A stretch of 64,000 nucleotides of DNA from Mycolicibacterium duvalii (GCF_010726645.1 NZ_AP022563.1:1922001-1986000); one strand, 5' to 3'. Positions 1-11,666 are shown, counted from the first letter of the stretch. Translations and numbers: made by a program. The notes: generated by a model from the sequence alone, not told the origin.

Positions 1-1714
1 GGGCCAGCCAGGCAGGGAACGCACCGGCATAGTGCTCGGTGAGCACCCCGAAGAAGCGCTCGATCGACCCGAAGAGGGCGCGATGGATCAGCACCGGACG
101 CTGCCGGGTGCCGTCGGCTGCGGTGTATTCCAGCTCGAAGCGGTCGGGCATGTTGAAGTCGAGCTGGATCGTCGACATCTGCCAGCTACGCCCCAGCGCA
201 TCCTTGACCTGCACCGAGATCTTGGGGCCGTAGAACGCCGCGCCCCCGGGGTCGGGCACCAGATCCAAGCCGGAGGCTTCGGCGACCTCGCGCAGGGTGG
301 CGGTGGCCTCGTCCCAGATCTCGTCGGAACCGACGTACTTGTCGGGGTCCTTGGTGGACAACTCCAGGTAGTAGTCGTCGAGACCGTAGTCGGCGAGCAG
401 GTCGAGCACGAAACGCAGCAGCGACGCCAATTCATCGCGCATCTGTTCGCGGGTGGTGTAGATGTGCGCGTCGTCCTGGGTCATTCCGCGCACGCGGGTC
501 AAGCCGTGCACGACACCGGATTTCTCGTAGCGATACACCGACCCGAACTCGAAGAGCCGCAACGGGAGTTCGCGATAGGACCGCCCCCGCGACCGGTAGA
601 TCAGGTGATGCATCGGGCAGTTCATCGGCTTCAGGTAGTAGTTCTGGCCGGGTTTGCGCACAGTGCCGTCGTCGTTGAGTTCGGCGTCGATGTGCATCGG
701 CGGGAACATGCCGTCGGCGTACCACTCCAGGTGGCCCGAGGTGACGTAGAGCTGCTCTTTGGTGATGTGCGGAGTGTTTACGAACTCGTAGCCCGCCTCG
801 AGGTGCTTGCGTCGTGAGTAATCCTCCAGCTCTCGGCGCACCACACCACCTTTGGGGTGGAACACCGGCAGGCCGGATCCGAGTTCGTCGGGGAAACTGA
901 ACAGGTCGAGTTCGACACCCAGTTTCCGATGGTCGCGGCGTTGCGCCTCCTCGATCAGCTCGAGGTGGTGGTCCAGAGCTTCCTGCGACTCCCACGCGGT
1001 GCCGTAGATGCGTTGCAGGCTGGCGTTGTTCTGGTCACCGCGCCAGTACGCCGCCGAACTGCGGGTCAGCGTGAACGCCGGAATGTAGCGGGTGGTCGGG
1101 ATATGTGGCCCGCGGCAGAGGTCGCCCCAAACACGCTCGCGGGTACGGGGATTGAGATTGTCGTAGGCGGTCAGTTCGTCGCCGCCGACCTCCATCACCT
1201 CGGGATCACCGGACTTGTCGTCGACGAGTTCGAGTTTGTAGGGCTCGTGGGCCAATTCCTGGCGTGCGGCCTCCTTGGATGGGTAGACCCGGCGCTCGAA
1301 GAGTTGGCCGTCCTTGACGATCTTGCGCATCCGCTTTTCGAGCGCCTGCAGATCCTCCGGCGTGAACGGCTCGGCAACGTCGAAGTCGTAGTAGAAGCCG
1401 TCGGTGATCGGCGGTCCGATCCCGAGCTTGGCCTCCGGGAAGAGTTCCTGGACCGCCTGGGCCAGCACGTGGGCCGCCGAGTGGCGGATGACGCTGCGCC
1501 CGTCGTCCGTATTGGCCGCAACGGGTGTCACCTCGACGTCGGAGTCGGGAACCCAGGACAGGTCACGCAACCGTCCCTCGGCATCTCGGACGACCACCAC
1601 CGCATCGGGTGCGCCGCGGGACGGGAGACCTGCATCGCGGACCGCCTGCGCCGCGGTGGTCCCGGCGGCGACCCGAATCGGGGCTGCCGGGGCGGGGCGG
1701 ACAGGCGCGCTCAT
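1..1714 (-). CDS. thrS: Threonyl-tRNA synthetase, C-terminus cut by the window edge
   Basis: Charges tRNA-Thr with threonine in the cytoplasm. The reverse strand opens at ATG 1714 and stays open to base 1, giving about 571 residues; the C-terminal anticodon-binding domain lies outside the window. Visible in order: an N-terminal TGS-like domain (about residues 1-70), the editing domain with HSAAH near residue 77 and the CRGPH motif, then the class II core with the MNCPMHH motif and the motif-2 stretch [12 protein letters not shown]. These are standard ThrS landmarks, so the identity is secure. The next gene on the same strand starts 84 bases downstream of no visible partner; upstream of the start lies a 84-base gap before the PGPGW gene stop at 1799. 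Confidence 0.97.
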   Translation of the reverse strand, partial: MSAPVRPAPAAPIRVAAGTTAAQAVRDAGLPSRGAPDAVVVVRDAEGRLRDLSWVPDSDVEVTPVAANTDDGRSVIRHSAAHVLAQAVQELFPEAKLGIGPPITDGFYYDFDVAEPFTPEDLQALEKRMRKIVKDGQLFERRVYPSKEAARQELAHEPYKLELVDDKSGDPEVMEVGGDELTAYDNLNPRTRERVWGDLCRGPHIPTTRYIPAFTLTRSSAAYWRGDQNNASLQRIYGTAWESQEALDHHLELIEEAQRRDHRKLGVELDLFSFPDELGSGLPVFHPKGGVVRRELEDYSRRKHLEAGYEFVNTPHITKEQLYVTSGHLEWYADGMFPPMHIDAELNDDGTVRKPGQNYYLKPMNCPMHHLIYRSRGRSYRELPLRLFEFGSVYRYEKSGVVHGLTRVRGMTQDDAHIYTTREQMRDELASLLRFVLDLLADYGLDDYYLELSTKDPDKYVGSDEIWDEATATLREVAEASGLDLVPDPGGAAFYGPKISVQVKDALGRSWQMSTIQLDFNMPDRFELEYTAADGTRQRPVLIHRALFGSIERFFGVLTEHYAGAFPAWLA

Positions 1715-1798
1715 GGCGGGATCTCCAAACTGTCGGGAACAGAGCGTGGTCGGCCAGGACCGAGTCGCTGACCGCGACCATGCTATCGGGACGGGTCG

Positions 1799-2227
1799 CT
1801 AGCTCCCCAGCCCAATGGGACTGTTCAGCCACGGGTGTTCGAAGTCGATCAGCCGTGCCATGAACGCGAGGACGCCGAACACCCACAGCGTGCCCACCAC
1901 GACGGCGACGGTGAACAGCGCTCCGGCGATCTGAACCCACAGGCCCTGCTGCTTGAACCAGGCCATGGCCGCGTCGTATCGCAGCCGCGCGTAGGCCAGC
2001 AGGCGCCGCGCCCAGTCGAACTCGGTGGCCAGGATACCCAACCCGACGAACACGATGGCCCAGCCCGGACCGGGATACGGGATGGCAAGAATGCCCAGGC
2101 CGAGGACCAGCAGCCCGACCACGCCCACGGTGATGCGGTAGCCGAGATCGACGGCGGGGCGCTCGCGCAGGCTGTCCCGCCAGCGTGCCCACCGACGCGC
2201 GACGCGCGGGCGTTCCCCGCCGTTCAC
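1799..2227 (-). CDS. PGPGW-motif (TIGR02611-like) membrane protein
   Basis: A 142-residue predicted integral membrane protein. It starts with GTG at 2227, whose bases overlap the TGA of the thioesterase gene (GTGA, 4 bases), so the two are probably translationally coupled. Near residue 50 it carries PYPGPGW followed by a glycine-rich hydrophobic segment, the hallmark of the PGPGW / TIGR02611 family. Two hydrophobic stretches flank that motif and a third lies near residues 100-120. The N-terminus is rich in Arg, as expected for a cytoplasmic side. The biochemical role of the family is not known, and nothing in the sequence adds to it. Confidence 0.85.
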   Translation of the reverse strand: MNGGERPRVARRWARWRDSLRERPAVDLGYRITVGVVGLLVLGLGILAIPYPGPGWAIVFVGLGILATEFDWARRLLAYARLRYDAAMAWFKQQGLWVQIAGALFTVAVVVGTLWVFGVLAFMARLIDFEHPWLNSPIGLGS

Positions 2228-2850
2228 GGCTGCCCCGGCTTGAGTTTGACGAACAGCGCGTGCGCCTCAGCCAACACCCGGTCTCCGTCGAGCAGCCGTC
2301 CGGACACGAAGATCTTCCGGTCCACCATGTCGTCGATGCCCGCCTCGACCTGGAAGTCGTGTTCCACTCGGGCGATATTCCGGTAGTCCACGTGCAGGAA
2401 GGCGGTGCGTTGGGCCTGGCTGTGACTGAGTTGGTAGGACGCTGATCCCAACAATGAGTCGAACAGGTGGGCCACGGCACCGCCGTGCGCGGCGCCGTTG
2501 CGCCCCAGATGGAACCGTCGGAACCGCGCGGTGCCGACCATCCGATTGTCCTCGGTCACCCGCGTCCGCAGAGGTACCGCGAGCACGTTGCCACGGTTGG
2601 GCAGGTCGGTTCGACGGCCCGAGGGCGAGCACCATTCGTCGGCGTCGTACGGAGCCAGCAGGCGCGATGCCTCCTCGATGAGGTCGGCGGCGCGGGTGAT
2701 CACCTCGTCCGGCGCGTCTGCGGCACGGGCGTGGTCCTGCAGGTCGCGCACTGCCTCGATGAAGCGACCGTAGTCGGGTCCGCCGCGAGCGGTCGGCTGC
2801 GGCGGATTGAAGCCCCCACCCAGATGCGCTCCGGAATCACTGACGGTCAC
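2224..2850 (-). CDS. PaaI-family thioesterase (hotdog fold)
   Basis: Predicted acyl-CoA thioesterase of 208 residues. The C-terminal half has the hotdog signature: an asparagine-containing GRNGAAHGGAVAHLFDS segment, as in PaaI and 4HBT proteins, followed by the beta-strand run TAFLHVDYRNIARVEHDF. The GTG at 2850 (protein starts MTVSDSGAHLGG) is preferred because the reading frame upstream of it has low-complexity, non-conserved sequence and would run into the divergent promoter; an upstream ATG at 3045 is the alternative. Divergent from the DUF1990 gene with about 108 bases between starts. The acyl substrate is unknown. Confidence 0.85.
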   Translation of the reverse strand: MTVSDSGAHLGGGFNPPQPTARGGPDYGRFIEAVRDLQDHARAADAPDEVITRAADLIEEASRLLAPYDADEWCSPSGRRTDLPNRGNVLAVPLRTRVTEDNRMVGTARFRRFHLGRNGAAHGGAVAHLFDSLLGSASYQLSHSQAQRTAFLHVDYRNIARVEHDFQVEAGIDDMVDRKIFVSGRLLDGDRVLAEAHALFVKLKPGQP

Positions 2851-2958
2851 CAGCCCACCGTATGGGGTGACCGCGACGCGAGCGCGCCCGGCTTTGCTCA
2901 GCGTGTCGAGTGTGCGTCGGCGGTGACGCCGCGGCCCCGAGGCTGTCAAGCTGGCGGG

Positions 2959-3456
2959 GTGAAGTTGAGCGACCTGACGGGTCAGCCGCTGACGTATCAG
3001 GAAGTCGGCGCCACCGCCGATGCGATGCCGCCCGGATACCGGCACCTGCGCGAGGCCGAGCTCATCGGGAAGGGTCGCGAGCGCTTCGAGCGAGCGGCCG
3101 CGGCGGGGATGCGCTGGGGCATGTTGCGTGGCGCGGGACTGCGGGTGGAGGCCACGTCCGCGGTGGCTGAGGTGGGCGCTGAGGTCTTAGTCCACCTCGG
3201 TCCTGTCGCGGCGCCCTGCAGGGTGGTCTACGTCATCGACGAGGCCGACCGGAGGGGCTTTGCGTACGGCACCCTGGGCGGTCATCCCGAGTCCGGCGAA
3301 GAGATGTTCGCTGTTCGGTTCGACCCTGCCACCGGCGACGTATACGCCGAGGTGAGCGCCTTTTCCCGGCATGCCACCTGGTGGAGTCGGCTCGCCGCAC
3401 CCGCCACATCGTTGATGCAGCGACTCGTCACACGTCGTTATCTTCGCGCGCTTTGA
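2959..3456 (+). CDS. DUF1990 family protein
   Basis: A 165-residue soluble protein starting with GTG at 2959. It opens with LSDLTGQPLTYQEVGAT and continues with a G-Y-x-H-L-R-E segment and a long alpha/beta body, matching the DUF1990 family, which is common in actinobacteria and has no established function. Conserved aromatic and acidic positions such as GFAYGTLGGHPESGEEMF are typical of the family. A longer reading frame extends upstream to 2467 but overlaps the opposite-strand thioesterase and is rejected. The Met/Arg-rich C-terminus (RLVTRRYLRAL) is normal. It shares a short divergent promoter region with the thioesterase. Confidence 0.8.
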   Translation: MKLSDLTGQPLTYQEVGATADAMPPGYRHLREAELIGKGRERFERAAAAGMRWGMLRGAGLRVEATSAVAEVGAEVLVHLGPVAAPCRVVYVIDEADRRGFAYGTLGGHPESGEEMFAVRFDPATGDVYAEVSAFSRHATWWSRLAAPATSLMQRLVTRRYLRAL

Positions 3457-3549
3457 GCGGTCCCGATCCACCGACCTGACCTATGCGCAGGCCACCGAAG
3501 ATACCGAGCGGTAATCTGCGGAGTACTTCTTTACGTTTGAGCAGGGACG

Positions 3550-4278
3550 GTGAGGGTGGACGAACCAACCCCGGTGGAGGTCACACACCTGCGTGTGGCC
3601 GAGTTGGTGCAGGGTCTGCACAACCGCACAGATGGCGATACCGACAGTGTGATCGCGGAACTGGCAGAGCATGCCGCTGTCGAAATTCCTGGGGCACAAT
3701 ACGCCGGCATCACGTTGTCGAAGAGCTCGAAGCGCATCGAGACACCCGCTGCGACCGCGCACTGGCCGCTTCTGCTCGACAAGATCCAGCAACGCCATCT
3801 GGAAGGGCCGTGCTTGACGGCTGCGTGGGAGGAAAAGACCGTCCACGTGCCCGACCTCGAGAACGACGATCGGTTTCCCAACTATCGTCGCGACGCGCTG
3901 GCCGAGACGCCGATCCGGTCGGTCATGGCCTTTCAGCTGTTCATCGCCGGCGAGACGTTGGGGGCGTTGAACATCTACGCCGAGCAACCTCACGCCTTTG
4001 AGGCGGAATCACGCACGCTCGGACTGATTTTCGCTGCGCATTCCTCCGTAGCGTGGAATTCGGCCCGGCGTGACGAACAATTTCGTCGTGCGTTGGCCAG
4101 CCGCGACATCATCGGGCAGGCCAAGGGGATGGTGATGGAACGCTACGGCGTCACCGCTGTGCAAGCGTTCGACTTGCTGCGCAAACTGTCTCAGGATTCC
4201 AACGTGCCGCTGCTGCAGGTTGCCACCGAGCTGGTGGCCGATGCTCAAGCCTCCAACGGGCAACACAAGAGCCAGTGA
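3550..4278 (+). CDS. GAF-ANTAR transcription antiterminator-type regulator
   Basis: A 242-residue regulator. Residues about 20-160 form a GAF domain (EGPCLTAAWEEKTVHVPDL, and FQLFIAGETLGALNIYAE toward its end). The last ~65 residues form an ANTAR domain with the diagnostic ALASRDIIGQAKGMVMERYGVTAVQAFDLL helix run (shown here in part). ANTAR domains bind paired RNA hairpins to prevent termination; this architecture is abundant in mycobacteria. GTG 3550 is the best start: a more upstream start in this frame is not available before a stop. No paired hairpin target was recognised nearby. It stands alone, followed by a strong hairpin. Confidence 0.92.
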   Translation: MRVDEPTPVEVTHLRVAELVQGLHNRTDGDTDSVIAELAEHAAVEIPGAQYAGITLSKSSKRIETPAATAHWPLLLDKIQQRHLEGPCLTAAWEEKTVHVPDLENDDRFPNYRRDALAETPIRSVMAFQLFIAGETLGALNIYAEQPHAFEAESRTLGLIFAAHSSVAWNSARRDEQFRRALASRDIIGQAKGMVMERYGVTAVQAFDLLRKLSQDSNVPLLQVATELVADAQASNGQHKSQ

Positions 4279-4288
4279 ACCGGTGAAC

Positions 4289-4319
4289 CGTGGCGGATGG
4301 TGATCAGCCATCCGCCACG
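4289..4319. terminator. Perfect 12-bp hairpin between convergent genes
   Basis: CGTGGCGGATGG at 4289-4300 and its exact reverse complement at 4308-4319 enclose a 7-base loop. It sits in the 56 bases between the stop of the GAF-ANTAR gene and the stop of the convergent proline-rich gene, so it can serve both strands. No U-tract follows on either side, as is usual for actinobacterial terminators. Confidence 0.7.
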
Positions 4320-4334
4320 ACCTCTGTCCGGTTT

Positions 4335-7300
4335 CTACTCGTTACCCCAGCGATCCCGCCCGGCCGGCGCGGTCCCGGTGATCAGAGCCCGCGGGATCTC
4401 GGTGTTCGCGATCGGCGCGCCAGCCGAATCTCCACGTTTAGCCGACCAATCCGAGCAGAGGAAGTCGGTGGGCATGGGGACTTCGTTGGGCAGCGGAACC
4501 CCTATCCCTGGGATGGACGGGACGTTCACCGGCGGCGGTGCCACCAGATTCGAGATGCCCGTCGCAACCAGCGGGGTGACCGGGTCCGGCGGGGCCGGAA
4601 CTCCGACCGCAGCCGCACCCGGAGCACCTGGGGCAGGCGCCGGTGGCGGCGGCAGGGCGCTGACCACCGATGACGCCGTGTCCTGCACGGCCCGCAACGC
4701 TCCCGGCGGAGTCAGCAGATCAGCCACGGTCAGCGAACTTCCGGGGGTTCCCGGAACCGGCGAGCCCGGAACGCCCGCACCGCCGCTGGCCGACCCTGGC
4801 GGACTGGGCGGCGCCGCTGGGGTTCCGCCGGCCACCGAGGTGCCCACAGGCGTGCCCGGTGTCGACGGCGTCGGCGGGGTCCCGCCGGTGACCGACGTGT
4901 GCGTCGACGCCGGCGGGCTCGGCGGTGCCGGCGGGGTCGCCCCGGGAACCGACGTACCCGCAGACGTGCCCGGAGCCGGCGGCGTCGGCGGAGTCACGGA
5001 CGCGGCCGGGACGTTGATTCCACCTCCGGGGGCCGGGGGCAGCGGCGGAGCCGCGACGCCGGCCTCACCGAAGATCGGCGCGGCTGGCGCGGGACCTCCT
5101 GGGGGCGTTCCGCCGGGAATCCCATCCGCGGCGGCACCGGCCGGTGCGGGCGGCGCCACCCCACCGACGGCCCCAGCGGCCGCATCGATCGGGCCGCCAC
5201 CGCCTGGCAGACCTGCCGGAGCTGCGGCACCAGCCGCACCCTCGACCGGGGCGCCACCGCCTGGCAGACCCGCCGGAGCTGCGGCACCAGCCGCACCCTC
5301 GACCGGGGCGCCACTTCCGGGCAGACCCGCCGGAGCTGCGGCACCAGCGTTGCCGAGCATGGGTGCAGCGGGCACCGGAGCGCCGTCAGCTGCTGCCCCG
5401 GCAGCTGCTTCGACGGGGGCACCGGGGGCGCCAACCACATCCGCAGCGACGGGAACTGCCGCGGGGCTGCCGGGCGACGGAGGAGCAGGTGGGGCACCCG
5501 CCCCACCCTCAGTCGCCACCGGAACACCCGGCGCACCCGGAGCCGGCGGCGTCGCCACCCCACCCTCAGTCGCCACCGGAACACCCGGCGCACCCGGAGC
5601 CGGCGGCGTCGCCACCCACCCTCAGTCGCCACCGGAACACCCGGCGCACCCGGAGCCGGCGGCGTCGCCACCCCACCCTCAGTCGCCACCGGAACACCCG
5701 GCCCACCCGGAGCCGGCGGGGTCGCCACCCCACCCTCCGTCGCCACCGGAACACCCGGCGCACCCGGAGCCGGCGGCGTCGCCACCCCACCCTCAGTCGC
5801 CACCGGAACACCCGGCCCACCCGGAGCCGGCGGGGTCTCTACCCGAGCCTCCGTCGCCACCGGAGCAGCCGGCCCGCCCGGAGCCGGCGGCGTCGCCACC
5901 TCCACCGACGAAACACTCGGCGTCCCCGGCACACCCGGCGCCGGCGGGGTCTCTACCCGAGCCTCCGTCGCCACCGGAGCAGCCGGCCCACCCGGAGCCG
6001 GCGGCGTCGCCACCTCCACCGACGAAACACTCGGCGTCCCCGGCACACCCGGCGCCGGCGGGGTCTCTACCCGAGCCTCCGTCGCCACCGGAGCAGCCGG
6101 CCCACCCGGAGCCGGCGGCGTCGCCACCTCCACCGACGAAACACTCGGCGTCCCCGGCACACCCGGCGCCGGCGGGGTCTCTACCCGAGCCTCCGTCGCC
6201 ACCGGAGCAGCCGGCCCACCCGGAGCCGGCGGGGTCGCCACCTCCACGGATGACTCCGCGGGAGTCGCGGGGGCTGGTGGAGCCGGAGGGGAGAACGTCT
6301 CCACGGTGCTCGCCGAAGGTTCGGCTGGAGCTGGTGGGACCGGAGGGGAGAACGTCTCGACCGAGCTCTCCACCGGACCACCCGGAGCCGGCGGCGCAGG
6401 CGGCGTCACACCCCCACTCTGACCCTCCACCGGACCACCCGGAGCCGGCGGCGCAGGCGGCGTCACACCCCCCTGACCCTCCACCCGGACCACCCGGAGC
6501 CGGCGGCGCAGGCGGCGTCACACCCCCAGCCTGACCCTCCACCGGACCACCCGGAGCCGGCGGCGCAGGCGGCGTCACACCCCCAGCCTGACCCTCCACC
6601 GGACCACCCGGAGCCGGCGGCGCAGGCGGCGTCACACCCCCACTCTGACCCTCCACCGGACCACCCGGAGCCGGCGGCGCAGGCGGCGTCACACCCCCAG
6701 CCTGACCCTCCACCGGACCACCCGGAGCCGGCGGCGCAGGCGGCGTCACACCCCCAGCCTGACCCTCCACCGGACCACCCGGAGCCGGCGGCGCAGGCGG
6801 ACCGGCTTCGCCTGCGGCTGCCGCCACGGGAGCGCCCGGCGCACCGGGCGCCGGAGCAGCAGCGCCGGCCTCACCGATCACGGGAGCGCCACCGGGAGCG
6901 ACGGCACCGGCGGCTCCCTCAAGCGGAGCACCGGCTCCACCGGCACCGCCGGGCCCACCCGGACCGGCTTCGCCTGCGGCCGCAGCGACCGGCGCACCGG
7001 GCGCCGGAGCACCTGGGCCAGCGGCTGCTCCTGCCTGGCCGGCGACGGGCGCAGCGGGTGCCGGCGGAGCGGGCGGCGTCGCGGCCGCGACCGGAACAGC
7101 AGCGGGCCCACCCGGAACCGGAGGCACCGGAGGAACCGCCGCACCGGCATCGCCGACCACCGGCACACCCGGTGCCGGCGGAGCGGGCGGCGTCGCGGCC
7201 GCGACCGGAACAGCAGCGGGCCCACCCGGAACCGGAGGCACCGGAGGAACCGCCGCACCGGCATCGCCGACCACCGGCAGGCCCGGAGCCGGTGGCAGCG

Positions 7301-7796
7301 GCGGGTTGGGGTTCGCCACGGGTACACCGACCGGGCCGCCGGGAGCCGGCGGCACCGGTGGGGTGCCGCCGTTGGACGTAGTCACAGCAGGCCCTCCGGG
7401 CGCCGGAGGCGTGGGAGGCACTCCCCCACCGGCCGGGCTCGACACCGGAACGCCCGGCGTACCCGGCGTCGGCGGGGTGACGCCGCCGGACGAGGTCGAC
7501 ACCGAGGCCGGCGGCCGCGGCGGCACCGGCGGAACGCCCGCCCGCGACGAACTCGCCGGAGGCACCACCACGGGGGGTGCAGGCTGCCCCGGCCCGGCAA
7601 CCACCGACGAGGCGGCCTGCTGCAGCGCGTGCGGAATATCGGCCGGACGGGACACCATCGTCTGCAGCAGACCGACGCACGGAACACCGCCACGGCCGGT
7701 ACTGGCGGTCGCCTGCGGGCTCAGCATCGGGGCACTCAAGAACATCGCCGCGCTGCCCATCATCACGATGACGATGCCCTGCCTGGTCCGTGACAT
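4335..7796 (-). pseudogene. Secreted proline-rich 19-residue-repeat protein, two compensating frameshifts
   Basis: If read as one gene this encodes about 1153 residues. It starts at ATG 7796 (MSRTRQGIVIVMMGSAAMF) with an N-terminal signal peptide probably cleaved near ATA-STG. About 900 residues of Pro/Gly/Ala/Val/Thr repeat follow, built from PPAPPAPGGPV-type units. The C-terminus is a distinct, non-repetitive tail of about 60 residues (around VPLPNEVPMPTDFLCSDW) ending at 4335. Reading frame: an extra C near 6484 moves the gene out of frame, and a missing C near 5615 (four Cs in sister repeats, three here) restores it. Between the two, the sensible PPAPG repeats lie in the other frame. Either the gene is broken, or repeat-associated sequencing errors are present. 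The function is unknown; a cell-wall or secreted structural protein is a guess from the signal peptide and composition. Confidence 0.75.
5511..6800. repeat. 57-bp tandem units and 114-bp higher-order units inside the proline-rich gene
   Basis: A 57-bp unit (19 codons on the reverse strand) is repeated head to tail about seven times between roughly 6367 and 6795, with near-identical copies. A second 57-bp family fills about 5511-5820. From about 5820 to 6240 a 114-bp unit, two diverged 57-bp halves, occurs about three and a half times. The 19-residue period also continues toward the N-terminus (about 7060-7290) as two 114-bp copies. The near-identity of the units points to recent expansion by slippage or unequal exchange. 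Confidence 0.85.
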
Positions 7797-8003
7797 GTGC
7801 TCCCCAGTCCTTCTACGTCGTGCCGTACAAATCGCGTTCCTCGCTGGGGCTTACTGAACCGACAATTTGTGAAATCGCCGGCGCGACAATTTGTGCGTTA
7901 TCCAACCGTTGCGAAGGAGAAGCGTTCCCGTCACCGGCAGAACGCTGTGACCTGCGAAAACGCTGTCGCATTTAAATTACATGAATGTGCTTTGGTGCGT
8001 GTC
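7797..8003. promoter_or_regulatory. Upstream region of the proline-rich gene with direct repeats
   Basis: No gene is seen here. An 11-bp sequence GACAATTTGTG occurs at 7861-7871 and again at 7885-7895, in a region more AT-rich than its surroundings. On the reverse strand, GTCACAGCGTT (7951-7941) resembles the left half of the MtrA-binding consensus reported for mycobacterial cell-wall genes. The region lies upstream of the proline-rich gene (start 7796) and just beyond the 3' end of the sensor kinase gene. Binding by any regulator is inference. Confidence 0.35.
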
Positions 8004-9743
<1,740 letters not shown>

Positions 9744-9752
9744 TCACGACAC

Positions 9753-9772
9753 ATGGGGACCATCGGCCCTGG
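9753..9772. promoter_or_regulatory. DosR-type 20-bp box
   Basis: The 20 bases ATGGGGACCATCGGCCCTGG match the published DosR consensus (TTSGGGACTWWAGTCCCSAA) at about 14 positions, including the GGGAC core and the CCC of the second half. It lies 53 bases upstream of the nitroreductase start at 9825 and next to the kinase start, the expected place for autoregulation of the cluster. Confidence 0.65.
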
Positions 9773-9824
9773 AAAAGGCCCACCACGACCGTCATCGTCG
9801 AAGGTGAAGGCAATGGAGGTCACG

Positions 9825-10817
9825 ATGCCAGCCACCCCGGTCCCGACCGATGTCGTCGTCGACGCGCTGCGGCTGGCGTGTCGAGCGCCCTCGCTGCACA
9901 ACAGTCAACCGTGGCGCTGGGTCGTCGCCAGCCCGCGCGTGCAGTTGTTCGCCGACCCGACGCGACTGCTGCGCGGGGCCGACAGCTCCGGCCGTGAAGC
10001 CCTGATCAGCTGTGGGGCGGCACTGCACCATTTCCGCGTAGCGATGGCGGCGGGCGGATGGGCGACGACCGTAGAGCGTTTTCCCGACACACAGAACCGG
10101 TTGCATCTGGCCGACATCATCTTCGCCCCGGCCGGGTCGGTCTCGCCGGAGGAGACGGCTCGTGCCGACGCGATTCTGTTGCGGCACAGCGAGCGGCTCC
10201 CACTGGCCGCGCCCCACGACTGGGGTGGCCTCACCGACCCCGCCGAGACGGTCACCGGGACCGGCGTGGTCAGAGTCGACCACCTCCTCGACGACGACCG
10301 GCCGACACTGGCTGAGGCGTCGCGACTGACCGAGCTCCTGCGCTCCGGCGACGCCATCTATCAGCGTGAATTAGCCCTCACCACAGGTGATTTCATGTCT
10401 CACGAAGGCATCCCGCGAGCGGCGCTGGTTTCCGAGCGCCAGCGACGGCAAGTCGACGTCGGCCGGACGTTTCCAGCGGACAGCGTTCCGCGTCGGCACG
10501 GCCACCTCGTCGACGACCACTCGGCCATCCTGGTCTTGTCGACTGTCGACGAATCGCACGACAGCGTCCTGCGTTGCGGTGAAGTGCTTTCCGCGGTGCT
10601 CCTCGACGCCACCACAGCCGGGATGGCCACCTGCACGGTCAGCCATGTGATCGAGTTGCCCCCGGGTCGCGAGGTCGTCGCCGCCCTGCTGGGTACCGGC
10701 ACCTTCCCACAGGTTCTTGTCCGGGTGGGACGGCCCTCGACCCTGGATCCACCGCCGCCGGCCACTCCCCGTCGCCCCCTCGACGAGGTCGTGGAACTGC
10801 GTCGGAGTACCGCATGA
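9825..10817 (+). CDS. Acg-family (Rv2032/Rv3131-like) nitroreductase-fold protein
   Basis: A 330-residue member of the Acg family, typical DosR-regulon proteins with a degenerate nitroreductase fold. Diagnostic features are LACRAPSLHNSQPWRW near the N-terminus and the GREALISCGAALHHFRVAM segment, both hallmarks of Rv2032-like proteins. ATG 9825 is chosen over ATG 9813 because GGAGGT (9815-9820) is a good ribosome binding site for the former. It is first in an operon: its TGA overlaps the ATG of the universal stress protein gene (10814-10817). Acg-type proteins are thought to bind or sequester flavin, but the role here is inferred from homology. Confidence 0.9.
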   Translation: MPATPVPTDVVVDALRLACRAPSLHNSQPWRWVVASPRVQLFADPTRLLRGADSSGREALISCGAALHHFRVAMAAGGWATTVERFPDTQNRLHLADIIFAPAGSVSPEETARADAILLRHSERLPLAAPHDWGGLTDPAETVTGTGVVRVDHLLDDDRPTLAEASRLTELLRSGDAIYQRELALTTGDFMSHEGIPRAALVSERQRRQVDVGRTFPADSVPRRHGHLVDDHSAILVLSTVDESHDSVLRCGEVLSAVLLDATTAGMATCTVSHVIELPPGREVVAALLGTGTFPQVLVRVGRPSTLDPPPPATPRRPLDEVVELRRSTA

Positions 10818-11617
10818 ACGAGTACTTCCGCGCGCCGTGCGTCGTCGTGGGTGTCGACGGCTCCCCCGCAGCCGTCGACGCGTCGCTGTGGGCCGTCGAC
10901 GAAGCCGTCAGCCGGGATGTCCCGCTGCGCCTGGTGTACGTGATCGAGCACGACGACGATGAGTCTGTCGACGCACAGGACCAGGCCCGGAAATTGGCGA
11001 CCGCAGAGGTGGCCGTGCGCTACGCGGTCACTGCGGTGGAGTCCGCGGAGCGTCCCGTCAAGATCGAGATCGAGATCCTGCATGGTTCCCCCGTCCGGGT
11101 GCTCCTGGAAGCCGCTCGCGCAGCCACCATGCTGTGCGTGGGCGCGCGCGGGCTGCGCCACGCCACTCAGGGCCGGATCGGATCGACTGCCGCTGCCCTG
11201 GCCACTACCGCGCACTGTCCGGTCGCGATCGTGCGTTCGCACCGCCCGCACAGCGTGAGCCAGCGAGCCATCGTCGTCGAATTCAACGACACCTCCGCCG
11301 GCGCCCCGGTCGTGCTGCGAGCGCTCGAGGAGGCCCGGCGGCGCGGCGCTCCGGTGCGCCTCATCGCGCCTCCGCGCGTCTGCGCCCGGGTGCGGGCGCA
11401 GGGGTCACGGCACCTGACACAGTGGTCGCGCGACTACCCTGACCTCGATCTCGACCCCGTCAGCTGCGCCCACACCCTGGAGTACCTGCGGGGGCATGCC
11501 GGTTCGATTCGGCTGGTCGTCATCGGCCGCCACCGTGCCGGTGGGGTCGGCGACGTGGTGGGCGCGCCCGGCAATGCCGCCCTCCGTGACACCGATTGTT
11601 CAATACTGGTGGTGTGA
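10814..11617 (+). CDS. Universal stress protein, tandem Usp domains
   Basis: A 267-residue protein with two Usp-type halves. The first has VVVGVDGSPAAVDASLWAVDEA and the ATP-binding-type loop GARGLRHATQGRIGSTAAALA; the second half (from about residue 150) is more diverged. Tandem Usp proteins of this size are typical mycobacterial DosR-regulon members, and in M. tuberculosis Rv3134c sits directly before dosR. Here it overlaps the nitroreductase stop by four bases and precedes dosR by 49 bases, so the three genes look like one operon. The second half lacks an obvious G-2x-G-9x-G(S/T) motif, so only the first half may bind ATP. Confidence 0.92.
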   Translation: MNEYFRAPCVVVGVDGSPAAVDASLWAVDEAVSRDVPLRLVYVIEHDDDESVDAQDQARKLATAEVAVRYAVTAVESAERPVKIEIEILHGSPVRVLLEAARAATMLCVGARGLRHATQGRIGSTAAALATTAHCPVAIVRSHRPHSVSQRAIVVEFNDTSAGAPVVLRALEEARRRGAPVRLIAPPRVCARVRAQGSRHLTQWSRDYPDLDLDPVSCAHTLEYLRGHAGSIRLVVIGRHRAGGVGDVVGAPGNAALRDTDCSILVV

Positions 11618-11666
11618 ACCGCACCCACAGTGACGCTGGACCGCGTCGGCAACGCGAGGCCTGCTC

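Noticed and set aside
2467..2958. N-terminal extension of the DUF1990 gene
   Set aside because: It overlaps the opposite-strand thioesterase and has no family-like sequence.
4297..6534. Long plus-strand open frames through the proline-rich gene (up to 745 codons)
   Set aside because: They are the mirror image of the reverse-strand repeats. Only the reverse strand has a start with a signal peptide and a distinct C-terminal tail.
5511..6800. CRISPR-like look of regularly spaced repeats
   Set aside because: The units are contiguous coding repeats with no unique spacers, and there are no Cas genes.
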